Origin: Onchidella celtica
Lineage: Eukaryota > Mollusca > Gastropoda > Systellommatophora > Onchidiidae
DNA: 64,000 nt
Reading direction: 5' to 3'
Assembly (NCBI GenBank): GCA_963931925.1
Contig: OZ007575.1
Location: 29,351,252 to 29,415,251 of the forward strand
A program made the position numbers and the translations under genes. Below, piece by piece: positions 21,870-32,970 of this stretch; the stretch's first letter is position 1; each line of letters begins with the position of its first letter. The notes under the pieces were generated by a model. That model was given only the letters and a program-made list of their open reading frames with translations, ran no database searches and was not told the DNA's origin.

Positions 21870-22580
21870 TCTATACAAAAAAAAATGTAAGAAAACCCCT
21901 TTGTTCCCTATGGACTCTAAAACTACTGGACGTATTGAACTGAAATTTGGCACACACAATTGTACGATACTGACCAGTGTTCCTATGTACATAGGCATAA
22001 AAAAGCTTATGGGATTCGTGAGTTATTCCAATAATGCGATAAGAATGGAACAGTAAATTTGCGAGAGCGTTTGATCCGAATTGTACGTTCGTTAACCTAT
22101 GACCTCTTTCTTTGTTAATCGCGTTTCCACTTCCGACCCCGGAATTCGATTCATAATCATAGTAGTGTCTGTGAGAGGTAGATCTAGCATGCACTGATGC
22201 AGCATGCCCCCTAAAAAACGTACTATCGGTAGGCATACAAGTCTCAAATCGCTGTAGTTTTTTTTATTGGAAATTTATTGTTTCGCCATCATTCAGATCT
22301 ATTTCGAGTCATGGTTCGCCATTTTAAGGTTTCGTTATCATTACCTGCGATGTGTTCACTATCAAACACACTAACCCGTGCGCAAATCATGCAGTTGTAC
22401 GGGATGCACAGGGTGTCAACTCACAAAGGCAGAGCAGTAAGACTTATTTAAAAACAAACAAACAAAAATAAAATAAACAAATCGGAACAGGCCAGATGAA
22501 GCAGGTCCATAATAACCACCCAGAACTGAAACCAATATTCAAACCGATTTATCCCCGGCAGGGCCGGGGACCTCAGCTAG
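21870..22580 (+). mobile_element. Helitron dimer, unit 1
   Basis: A 711-bp non-autonomous Helitron starting TCTATACAAA after A and ending CAGCTAG. The 3' hairpin is CCCCGGC-AGG-GCCGGGG, 11 bases from the end. It is followed without any spacer by unit 2. No Rep/helicase frame. Confidence 0.85.
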
Positions 22581-23287
22581 TCTATACAAAAAAAATGTAA
22601 GAAAACCCCTTTGTTCCCTATGGACTCAAAAACTACTGGACGTATTGAACTGAAATTTGGCACACACAATTGTACGATACTGACCAGTGTTCCTATGTAC
22701 ATAGGCATAAAAAAGCTTATGGGATTCGTGAGTTATTCCAATAATGCGATAAGAATGGAACAGTAAATTTGCGAGAGCGTTTGATCCGAATTATACGTTC
22801 GTTAACCTATGACCTCTTTCTTTGTTAATCGCTTTTCCACTTCCGGCCCCGGAATTCGATTCATAATCACAGTAGTGTCTGTGAGAGCTAGATCTAGCAT
22901 GCACTGATGCAGCATGCCCCCTAAAAAACGTACTATCGGTAGGCATACAAGTCTCAAATCGCTGTAGTTTTTTTTTATTGGAAATTTATTGTTTCGCCAT
23001 CATTCAGATCTATTTCGAGTCATGGTTCGCCATTTTAAGGTTTCGTTATCATTACCTGCGATGTGTTCACTATCAAACACACTAACCCGTGCGCAAATCA
23101 TGCAGTTGTACGGGATGCGCAGGGTGTCAACTCACAAAGGCAGAGCAGTAAGACTTATTTAAAAACAAACAAAAATAAAATAAACAAATAGGAACAGGCC
23201 AGATGAAGCAGGTCCATAATAACCACCCAGAACTGAAACCAATATTCAAACCGATTTATCCCCGGCAGGGCCGGGGACCTCAGCTAG
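22581..23287 (+). mobile_element. Helitron dimer, unit 2
   Basis: A 707-bp unit that begins TCTATACAAA immediately after the CTAG of unit 1 and ends with the same hairpin and CAGCTAG followed by T. It is nearly identical to unit 1; differences are scattered single bases and small indels in T- and AAAC-runs. The near-identity suggests recent tandem origin. Confidence 0.85.
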
Positions 23288-24053
23288 TCATAAATAATAA
23301 TGGTGCTAGTGATCCCAGTTGATGGAATGATGCACATACAACACTGATGTCACAATGCAATTACCAGTGACCGCACCTCATGCAGGATGTTAGATGAATG
23401 CATGTCAGTGCAGGCAGTGCCATATGTGTATAATCACACTCATAATAATACCCAGAAAACATTTTTTTAAATGAAAATCCACCAGAAGTAGAATGTCCAG
23501 AGCACTTCTGTGAGCTTACACCAGACCACTAAATGGAGAAATCTGTAGGGTCACATATTTACCTTTGAACTCAAGATGGAAGTTGTGCGAACACAAAACT
23601 TGGGAAAGTTATCCAAGGCAAAATACAAGCTTAAACAGCAGTCATATGCTATGTGATGTTGTGATCTCTTGATAAGAATGTCACAAAACGTGGATTAGTC
23701 ACAAAAACACTGGTAAATGAAGCTGTATGGAAAAACAAATATTGACCGCATCAATGTGCTGACTGCATCTAGTGCATTGACTACAGATCTAGAATCTAGA
23801 TTCACTACGTGAGAGACTGACCTGTAGCCGTAGGAATTTATACATTTTTGTTTGGAAAAGCTCTGGAATGCACAATTCAGCTGTGCTCAAACCTCTGAAC
23901 AACTAGGCTAAGGCTCTCCTGATTTTTAGATATATATAATACTTGACTGAGTGAGTACAACCAAGCTTGTAGGTTAAGATGTTCTTCTTCTTGGCTATCC
24001 AGATCATTTGCTAATCTCGGCCTATGATTTACGTATAATTATTATTATAATTA

Positions 24054-24056
24054 TGC

Positions 24057-24088
<32 letters not shown>

Positions 24089-24123
24089 TTCTCTCTCTCC
24101 CTCTCACACACACACACACACAC
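24054..24123. repeat. CT then CA microsatellite
   Basis: A (CT)n-rich stretch passing directly into (CA)n, inside the P-like element. Confidence 0.9.
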
Positions 24124-24910
24124 CAGCTCCTGGATCTATGGCAAAACCAACTTTCCCTCAGTTCTTTAGCATGTTTTTTTTTTGTGTGTGTGTTTTTTTA
24201 TAATTGTTATGGGTACACCCTCTCATTGTTGGTTATCTGAGAAAAACTGACTTGTAAAGTTTCCTCTGTCCACACGTTGATCTTTTTTTTCTTTAACATG
24301 ACTCATCATGAGCTAAACTAACATGCGGTAAAAAAGAGTACTACATAGTTCCCTTGCCTTTTACTTCCAAACGATTGACCAATTAATAAAAATACCATAA
24401 TTCAAAAACAGCATAAATCATAAATTTATATTTATTATCAAGCACTTTAAAAGTAAATAATACAAGTATATGATAATCCGTAAATAACATAAATGTTATT
24501 ATTTCTGTTTGTATCTTTTAATTTTGATCACCACCGGAAAAACAGAAAAAACAGCGCTGACTAGGCCCTATCTATTACATACAATACTGTACTGGGCGGG
24601 CCTTGCGCTGCCATACTTTGCCCTACTTTTTCCGCCATCTTGGGGTTTCAATAGTGCGCGGCTCGCAGGGCAAGCGAAAAGGGCTGTGCGCACTCCAGTG
24701 TTATTAGTACCTCCATGGACTCGAAATAGATCTAAATGATGGCGAAACAATAAATTTCCAATAAAAAAAAACTACACTGATTTGAGACTTCTATTAAAAA
24801 CTGTGCACCCTTACATCCATCCTCATGTACCATATAAAATTTGAAGTCTTGAGTGTTGAGTGGTTCAGAAGTCTTTTGCAACGAAAAATCTCGTCCACAA
24901 ATATATTATA

Positions 24911-25381
24911 CTAGCTGAGGTCCCCGGCCCTGCCCGGGATAAATCGGTTTGAATATTAGTTTCAGTTCTGGGTGGCTATGGACCTGCTTCATCTTGCCTG
25001 TTCCTATTAATTTTGTTTATTTTATTTTTGTTTGTTTATTTTTAAATAAGTCTTAACTGCTCTGCCTTTGTGAGTTGACACCCTGCGCATCCCGTACAAT
25101 AGCATGATTTGCGCACGGGTTAGTGTGTTTGATAGTGAACACATCGCAGGAAGTGATAACGAAACCTTAAAATGGCGAACCATGACTCGAAAGATATCTA
25201 AAATTGGGGAAACAATAAATTTCCAATAAAAAAAAACACACCGATTTGAGACTTCTATTAAAAACTGTGCACCCTTACATCCATTCTGATGCACCATATA
25301 AAATTTGAAGTCTGAGTGTTGAGTGGTTCAGAAGCCTTTTGCAACGAAAAATCTCAAGTCCACAAATATATATAGTATAGA
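24911..25381 (-). mobile_element. Helitron, 471 bp
   Basis: On the minus strand it starts TCTATACTATATATATTTG (at 25381) and ends CAGCTAG (24911) with a CCCGG/CCGGG hairpin. A precedes and T follows on the plus strand, as expected. It is head-to-tail with the Helitron ending at 24910. Just outside is a short tandem of TAGTATAGATAGATC units (25382-25415). Confidence 0.8.
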
Positions 25382-25415
25382 TAGATCTAGTATAGATAGA
25401 TCTAGTATAGATAGT

Positions 25416-26230
25416 TTCCGAAAGGCTGTTGTTATTGGGACGTAGTGTTTTACATAGAACGCAAAAGCTGAACAGTGAACACAACTCAGTATTTTCTCTA
25501 TTTGTAATTAGACTACGCCCCCCCCCCCACCCAAACAAGATCAATTCCGAAATAACTGTCAAAACATACAGCCGCATTTAAAGACTGAATGTAAAAATGC
25601 AAGGTCACTAGATCTAGGTTCTGATGCAACAAACGAAATAAACTCAGATACACGAACAATGACGTCCCTTTTTTTTTTCTATGTTGAATACGAACTGCTC
25701 GTTTCCGATGTTAGAAGTAGAAAGTATTTTGTCAACACTGCCTTTCCTGTAAAACTGCTCGTGTTTAGACGGTGGGCCATTTTCTTTTTCTTTTCTTTTT
25801 TTTAATACAGACTCAATACGAAATCACATTAATTTAACACGATTGGAAGGGGTCTACAATTGGATGGATATCCCTAAAAATGTTTTTCAATTAAGACATT
25901 CTGATTTTCAATTGCACGTAAACTTTCGAAGAAAGCTGTCTACAAAGGCGCTGAGATGCGTGCACTTCTATGAAGGCGTGTCGAACATTTTGCGATGACT
26001 ATAACTGAATACAAACTGAATTGTTCAATGGGATAAGAACGGTGCGCAGAGGGAGGCAGAAAGGATATTCTTTTCACAATGCATCTGCTGTTTTGACAAT
26101 TTAATGTATCAGTTTCACTTCCGTCTGATACTGAAAAAATTATGATTTATTTGACTCACCAATATGAATAGCTTCAACAAATTTCGAAATATTGGCTGAA
26201 TATAATTATATCGAGGCAAATTCACTGCAA
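25416..26230. other. no supported gene
   Basis: A C-run at 25519-25528, a T-run at 25671-25679 and a CTTTT-rich tract at 25781-25803. No domain, RNA gene or element end is recognised. Confidence 0.45.
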
Positions 26231-26973
26231 ATTGGGTGTGATCAGAGTATTTCATAGTGGTGCAATTTGCGCCCACTGATTTCTTTTTGCACAAAGCTAC
26301 AGCCTGAATGACAGTTTCAAAACCTGTAAAACTGAAATTTCCAAGGGTCAACTAGTTAAACCCAGTTGCTTTTATATTAACCTACTCTGTTTATTACAGT
26401 TTTTGACTCGCCTTCATACTGGTGTGATTTCAACGGCCCAGAAATTAGTGCATGGTGCCCTGGACCGTAAAATAATAATAGGAAATAGTCTAGATCAGGG
26501 AGAAAGAGAGATAGAAATGTGGTTGCACAGGTTTATCCCGGGGCATTGCCAATCACCGTTCTGGTCCTACTATTTAAAAAAAAAAAATGGCGAGTGCAGT
26601 TTTCGTTCAACACTGCAGTTGGGTGAGTTTTCAGAAAAGTTATCAAATTAATTTTCTCAGGCGTCAACTAATCTAACCCACTCATTTTGAGTCGACCTAC
26701 TGCGTTGTTTCAAGTTTCAGGCATGTGTTTTTTTGTTGTTTTTTTAAGTGGCAAAAATGTAAAAAACTACGATTTTTTTTGCATATTCCCATTGATAAGC
26801 CCTCCCAACGGGAGACCCTTTTTGACACACTTTCAATTTGGTGTTGGTGCCATGGCACGCTTGAGATCTGTAGCAAGGCTGTAAAGATTATCATGGGAGA
26901 GAGAGAAAGAGAGAGGGAGAGAGAAGGGTGGGGGCACAGGTCTATGCCGTGCAAAGCCAAATACCTCATCTAG
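26231..26973 (+). mobile_element. Helitron repeats of the CATCTAG family
   Basis: Two successive related segments (about 26240-26400 and 26571-26973) share the order: A-run, TGGTGCA/GAGTGCAG word, 'gtcaactaatc' block, 'ttcaatttggtg' block and GA microsatellite. The same order recurs at 51.73-52.45 kb and in part at 28.37-28.68 kb. The second segment ends ACCTCATCTAG then T. A degraded hairpin-like stretch at about 26530-26545 may be the 3' end of the first segment. Confidence 0.5.
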
Positions 26974-27024
26974 TGGCGGGAATTATTCATTGTGGTGATT
27001 TTTTTTTTTTTTAACCTTTTGGGA

Positions 27025-28358
27025 GCACAGAGAGAAGCAGGTGCTGATGCGGGTCGAAATTAAGCCTCTTTATCCTTTGAGGTGCACAGAGGGAACGCTG
27101 GTCGCCAGCGGCTGGTAAGCAGGCACATTTACCGAAATGTCGAATGATTTCCCCGCTTGCCTGCCGCTGGTTTTGTGCAGAATGGTGTGCGCTGTGTGTA
27201 GTTGCACAGCCAGAGGTTTAAATAACATCAGTGTTCCTGACTCGGCACGTTTTAATTAAGACAAATTAAAACAAGAGAGTGGCAGTTGTCATGGATGTAG
27301 AAAATACAATAGCAGCTTTCTTCACACGGTCCGGTAATTTGGGACAAAAGAAACGGTCTTCACACTAACAGGCCAGCAATGACAACTGCTGGACAGAAAT
27401 CAGTTTTTAAAAATTGAAAGGGAGCTCAACTGCTGATTTATTATGCTAAGACTAGGAAAGATAGCCGATATTAACCTGCATAACTCTGTGCTCCCCCCCC
27501 CCTCCTGATTAAATACTGTCATTCGAGCCAGCACCCGCCCGCCTTCGTCCCATTCTGCACGCCCCCGCCCCTTCTCTTGTCCGTATGAACTATCTGTTAG
27601 TGTAGCTGACGCAAAAAGTACGACGTAGGCCTAGTGTTACAAGTTCATGATACGAAGCAAATTGAAGAACAACGTACATGTAGACCTACATAAAATTTCG
27701 TAACAAAAATCATGTGCATATGCATGTATTCGCCCTCCCCCCCCCACCCTCCCCCTATGTGTGTGTGATTTGGGGGGGGGGGGGATGTCCGTTGTTATTT
27801 TTTATTTTCTTCTCGTTTTCATTGTAGGAACCATATTATTATACATGTATTTCTTAAACTTCTTAAAATTATTATGTTGTTAAGGGGGGATTGGATATTT
27901 TGTAATCGGCGCAGAAAGAAGTATCGTACCTTATTCTTATAATAAAAAATAATTGCATATTACACTTTGCAGCATCCAGTTCACTACATTTCCAATGCAA
28001 ATTCAATTCCTAATGTGTTCACAAGGTGTGTAAGAAATATAATAATATGGTTCCTACCATGAAATCAAGACAAAACTACCTGAGAGCGCATGCACACACA
28101 CAAGCAGAGGGAGAGAGAGAGAGAGAGTGAAAGAGAGAGAGGGGCTGGGGGGAGGGGAGGGGAAGGGGGGCTTGAATATCTTCAGCCCATCATTTTCATT
28201 ACAATATTTTATATAGTTTATCAGTTACATACATTGATTCTTTTGACATGTAAACTTTCTGCTGGCGCCAATTTGCCCGCTTTCTCTCTGTTCACCAGCA
28301 GCTGGCAAACTTACGCTGGTTTTCTGCCCACGGTTTACCTGCTTTCTCTCTGTGCTAG
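27025..28358. mobile_element. inverted-repeat element inside Helitron
   Basis: Imperfect inverted ends (GCACAGAGAGAAGCAGGT on the left, its inverted form on the right) and further subterminal matches around the GCCAGC/GCTGG words. No coding frame. It contains the small MITE at 27824-28057. Confidence 0.4.
27824..28057. mobile_element. 234-bp MITE, perfect 20-bp TIR
   Basis: GTAGGAACCATATTATTATA at 27824-27843 is exactly inverted at 28038-28057. No internal gene; the family is unknown. The target duplication is unclear (CAT occurs on both sides). Confidence 0.6.
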
Positions 28359-28644
28359 CTCTCCTACACTGCAGACTGAATAATAGTTTCAAATATTTTT
28401 TTAAAAAATAAAAAATTACTTTCTAATTTAAATCAGCCGCTTGTGTATCGACCTTTGGTGTTAACTGAAATTTCATGCATTTTTAAAATTTCAAATAAAA
28501 GTTGTAGACATGTTAAATACAACGATGTCTATTTCAGGTCCCTTTGACGGAGAGACTATACTTTACAAGCGTTCAGTTTGGTGTGTAAAGCCTGGTGCCC
28601 GTGGTCTGTGAAGCAAGATTGTAGATTATGAAAAAGAAAGAACT

Positions 28645-28645
<1 letters not shown>

Positions 28646-28677
<32 letters not shown>
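28646..28677. repeat. GA microsatellite
   Basis: An AGAGAG run; similar GA runs occur at 26897-26925 and 28107-28145. Confidence 0.9.
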
Positions 28678-29561
28678 TTTAAACAGGTAATGATAAACAT
28701 TTTTGGTTAGGATTGTGTCTTACTATAGTGGAGCTAGAGAGTGAATACATGCAAGCACCCAAAACTTCGTGACTACGCATTAAAAAATTATGAAACTTAG
28801 TGTACTGCTTCAATTTTTATGATCAGTTATTGGACAGCCCTGTTTTGGACAAGATTCAGTCCTGAATATTATTTATTCACCACTTTTTGGACCGCCAAAT
28901 AAGAGACGCATTTTCGTCCTGTGGAATCGAAAAATGTGACCGGAAATTGCGTTCTACCCCTCTCTTTGCCCTTTGGTTCGCTGCACGCAAAGTGAAACAG
29001 GTGAAACCAATCGTGGAGTGTGGTGACCATTTTCCTGATATTTTATATGGCAAAACAAACCGCAGACCGCGCTGAGTCGCAAAGATGTTGGACGATAGAA
29101 AGAAAAAAGCCAAGAAAAAAAAAAAGGTGCCGGGGGGGGGGGGGGGTGTGAATTAAATTTTGAGGAGTCCTAAACACACTAATTTAAAAACACGCGACCC
29201 TTCAGCCTCTGGAACGCGCATGGCACACACACCCAATGAAAGAAAAGGGACATATTATAAAAAAATTATGTTTAGTAAAAAAAATAATGGTTCTGATCTG
29301 GCAGTGCGAATATGTATAATCGATTTTTGTTCTGCTGTTGTCTTTCACTCATCCTCCTTGCCTGCTCCCTGCTTTCTTCTGGTCTTTGACATGACCCACA
29401 CTGTCATGCGCCACATCCTTTTGTTGTGTTGTTTTTCTACACTTCTCTGATCTTTGTCACACCAGCTTTCACTCATGCTACTTTTTTCATTCTGCAGTCT
29501 CCCTCAGTTTCTCGCGTACGTCTCATTGTCAACTACATGTATTTTTCTGTTCTTTAAATAC

Positions 29562-29760
29562 AGGATAGATTTTAAGTTCCCGAAAAGGGAGGGATGGAAT
29601 TTTCTGTTCAAATTGATTAAAAAGAGAATCATTTACATGTTTAAAATTTGATTTACATTTTTATTTCTGACGAGTAACTGTTTCCTTCAATGAACGGGAA
29701 TAAATAAAGGTAGCAAGCAAATCTGAAGCAAATTAGCAATGATCAGTTTCTCGAGCTATG
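29562..29760 (+). repeat. fragment of the tRNA-carrying TIR element
   Basis: Similar to the interior of copy 2 (56578-56790): 'caggatagat', 'catgtttaaaatttgattta', 'gggaataaataaa' and 'aatgatcagtttctc' appear in the same order. Both TIRs are missing. Confidence 0.5.
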
Positions 29761-30499
29761 TTTTGCCCTATTATATATTGTAATGGCCGCTGAGCCCTCC
29801 ATGCGCGGCGTCACTGCACCTCCGTACTGTGTACAGTTTAGTGTAATAGTAGATGTAGCATGTCTCTGACTTATTCACATCTCTGTGTATTCTGCAAGGA
29901 ATTGTGATAAAAGAAAACGATCTAGCTCTATTAGTCGTTGCATGGAATCCAGGTAGGCCTACCGTTATTAGAATGATGTAGATAAAGAGCTGGGCTTGCT
30001 ACAAGGAAAATTTGCAAGATTTACCTAGTTTGGGCTGGCTAGTTTCTTCAACAGATTTTGTGTCTGAGATTATTGGTCACCACAGCTCCGAAATGGGAAG
30101 AAATTTACTAAACAGCTTGGATCAAGGAAATGAAAATACAGAGGAAGTGAATAAATCATGCACTCTCCACAATTTAATATCAAAATTATTCCTGTTTTTT
30201 ACTAGCAGTCTCTTCATCCCGCACAACTGGGCAGGATAATTTTCACTGACCAAACTTAAAAAACCACTGAATCAAAATCGAGCGGTTCATACTGACTTTA
30301 TGGGATGGCCTCTTCTACGGCAAGCAAATCGAGTGGCATCTACAAATGGGTTTCCCCCGGCCGAGCTAATTTAGATAACATGAGAGCAATCATTATGCCC
30401 CTACTATTCAGAGAGGAGGAAGACCGTTCGTATAAAAACATGACATTCAGGCGCGTTAAATGCATGCCTTTCAAACCTGTCCCCACATCATTGTTGAAA
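29761..30499. other. no supported gene
   Basis: There is an open frame of 78 codons at 30305-30541, but it runs into the palindrome and has no recognisable motif. Confidence 0.4.
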
Positions 30500-30825
30500 T
30501 TATTCGGATTTGCAAAAATTACACGACAAAACTACAACTAAAACAATTGTAGACTGTTCACCTTCTGCGGCAGTTAATGCTGGGCATAACTGTCTGCCGA
30601 GTTTGGTTTATCAGATACACTGTAAACCTCAGAATGCATGTATCTGTAAGGTCATAGCAAGGTGTGTACGGGCAGCCTAACTTGGAAAACAACTTTTCGA
30701 AGGGCTTGAACCAAAGTCGGCAGACAGTTATGTCCGGCATTACCTGCCGCACAAAAAGTAAACATGAAACAATCTACAGTTATTTTAGTTGTAGTTTTCT
30801 TGTGTAATTTTTGCAAATCCGAACA
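30500..30825. repeat. 326-bp fold-back palindrome
   Basis: The outer arms (30503-30550 and 30774-30822) and inner arms (about 30566-30610 and 30713-30756) are inverted copies with few mismatches. The loop is about 100 bp. It resembles a MITE of fold-back type; no transposase and no clear target duplication. Confidence 0.6.
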
Positions 30826-31744
30826 ACGTCAGCAAGCCACCGCAGAAAGAGACTAGTTTGGGCATGGCACTGCCTAGTAAAGCTGCTGTATTTTCACTGT
30901 ACAGTCACACTCCTCAACTTTTTATATCAAACTGACATATTTATACTGTCTCTTATGCAGGTGCTACTTCACACAGAGCTACCATAATCTATTTTGGAAC
31001 AACAGCCATTAAAACGTTGAGAAAGACCAGCATAGATCGTTGACTTTTCTTTTAGTTTGTCTGTTCCGTATACAAGAGCACGCAGTTGTCCTAAAGATTC
31101 TATTAAAGAAGCATTATAGACTATGGAAAGAAGTTGTAACGCACTAAAGCACATCGGACTGCAACAGATGTTCTCCCAAATATCGATCCTGGGCGGTAGT
31201 CAGATTGACTAATCAGGCGAAAAGGGGCTGGAGTAGCCATTGGCGATCGATGTACACGCAAGTAAGCCTACATTGGCTGAGATCGAGGCGAACATTATTA
31301 TGGCTGAGATCATACCTCCGTGGTGCAGCGGTTGAGTGAGTGGACTTGTATGCCAAGTTTCTGGTACCACCAGATAAGTACTCATGACTGGAATTTGTTG
31401 CTGAATTACAAAAGAATTTTTCAGCGCACAGAACAGCCACCGAAAGTTTCGAATGGTTGTTTCGATTAGTTATTGAGACAATTTATTTAACTTTCGCCGT
31501 ACGTCGTGAGTCTAGCGGACCCAGAAACAATTAAAAACGCTTGTAATTATCTTACTTTTGGGAATTTTTTCTTCAAATTCCAGGTATTCCTCAATGTCGC
31601 CATTGCCCATCTTCCCATAATTTAGAAAGTTTCAAATCTGCAAGTGCATGCTTACCAACGCACTTGCATTTTTACTACTCCTATCCGCACGTCTTGGGGG
31701 TCTCACTGACACCATACCTTATAAGAGGATTTTATTGTAGGATT

Positions 31745-31895
31745 TTATCGAAGTGGATAGGTGGACCCCGGGATGTACCTAGCGAAATATAGGTGTTTTA
31801 GGATAGGTGGACCCCGGACCAATGAAAGCTGTCCGGGGTCCACCTATCTTATATGGATAGGCAGACCCCGGGGTCCACCTATCCTCTACCGGATT
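31745..31895. repeat. clustered GGATAGGTGGACCCCGG palindromes
   Basis: The 17-bp word recurs in direct and inverted form (three direct-type, two inverted-type), forming overlapping hairpins. One pair at about 31856-31885 is almost a continuous palindrome. Confidence 0.65.
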
Positions 31896-32968
31896 TTATT
31901 GTCATACCCTCCGTTGCACGTCCTGGGATCTCACCCTAAAGAGGAGTTTATTGGTATACATGTTTTTTAAACTAAAAACTGGGAAAAATAAACCTACCGG
32001 TACCTACCATCTTCCTAATCTCTGCCCTCCCTCACCTACCTAACTAACTACGCATCGATCAACCCATCTACTGATTGTCCATCAACCCACCATCTGTCCG
32101 TCCATTGTATCTCTCTGTCACACCTAACTGCCTTGGTCAAACAATGTCGATTACGGTAGTAAAATATCTTGCGCTGAGGCTTCGGGATCAGTCCTTGAGA
32201 TAAACAAAAAACAACAACAACAAAAAAAAAAAAAACAACGTGTAAAACCGGCTAACTTTAGACCGTTAGCGATGATGAATATGATTACAGAAAGTCACAG
32301 GGCTGTTTTTCCTTCCAAAAGGCATGACTCTGTGTTAGAATAGGTCTCCAGGAGAATGACAAATTATACGTAAGGGAGCGGTTCTCAAGAAGGCTACTTA
32401 AGCGTGTAACTTTTAACCAAATATATCAACCGATTTTAAGTACATGCATTCTTTTCTGAAAGTTAGACAGCTTCATATGTGCTTTTAAAAGTCTTCATTC
32501 AGTAAAACTCACCGATTGTTAAATTTGTCTGCAGCTTTGAAAAAGATAACATCATAGCATAAACATCCAGTCACCAACTATCTATTTTAAAATTTAAAAA
32601 AATCTCTGCTTTTTCTGACCGGCCATGCGCAGCCACCTCTACATCTATACAAACCAGACTTTTTGACCAGTTTAAAAAAAAAAAAAAAGGACAACCTGGA
32701 CAATACGCGTGGGTTCTGTGAACAAAATCCTCAGAGCGCTCTGGCAACATGCTCCCCTCCCCGCTCCCTGAGTGAAAAGGTGGGTCATGGTTACGTTTTT
32801 CAGCAAATTAAGTTCTTAGAAAGTTCTTTATAAACTATAAAGTCTCTAATGGGGGGGGGGGGGAATAAATGACCCAAATGGAGCACTTCATGCTTACTTT
32901 ATGGATGGCCCCTTCTAACAGTGCAGATGCAGATCCAGATACTAATACAGAACTGCTAATATTAGTAC
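31896..32968. other. no supported gene
   Basis: Homopolymer runs at 32222-32235, 32672-32686 and 32851-32863. No coding signal. Confidence 0.45.
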
Positions 32969-32970
32969 TA

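Larger units (their letters stand above)
21442..24717. mobile_element. P-element-like non-autonomous element, 8-bp TSD
   Basis: Both ends begin CATGGAG and are inverted copies over about 34 bp (few mismatches, both containing TAATAACACTGGAGT). Identical GACTCGAA octamers flank it (21434-21441 and 24718-24725), and uninterrupted Helitron copies carry the sequence only once at this site, giving an empty-site control. An 8-bp duplication with 31-34-bp terminal repeats starting CA fits P elements best; hAT is the alternative. Both subterminal regions contain GGGCAAGC-type and AAGATGG-type words. No transposase is encoded. Contents: a pyrimidine tract (21560-21680), the Helitron dimer and CT/CA microsatellites. 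Confidence 0.65.
21164..24910 (-). mobile_element. Helitron split by a 3.3-kb insertion
   Basis: On the minus strand the 3' end is CTAG at 21164-21167 with A at 21163 and a CCCGG/CCGGG hairpin just inside. The body is continuous with 24718-24910 once the insertion at 21442-24717 is removed, judged against the intact relatives at 21870-22580 and 22581-23287. Its 5' end (reading down from 24910, TATAATATATTTGTGG) directly abuts the CTAG of the next Helitron at 24911 and lacks the usual TC start. It has no Rep/helicase. Confidence 0.7.
26974..28680 (+). mobile_element. related Helitron, split by an inverted-repeat element
   Basis: Directly after the CTAG at 26973 the sequence resumes with the same 5'-type motif seen at 51.74 kb (GTGGCGGGAATTATTCATTG). 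The matching interior continues at 28370-28680 ('gttcagtttggtgtg' and a GA run). The intervening segment is separate and bounded by inverted GCACAGAGAGAA(A)GCAGGT words at 27025-27045 and 28337-28358. No 3' end was found. Confidence 0.4.

Noticed and set aside
31312-31385. tRNA-like GTGGTGCAGCGGTTGAG as a SINE head
   Set aside because: No acceptable B box follows and no SINE body is attached.
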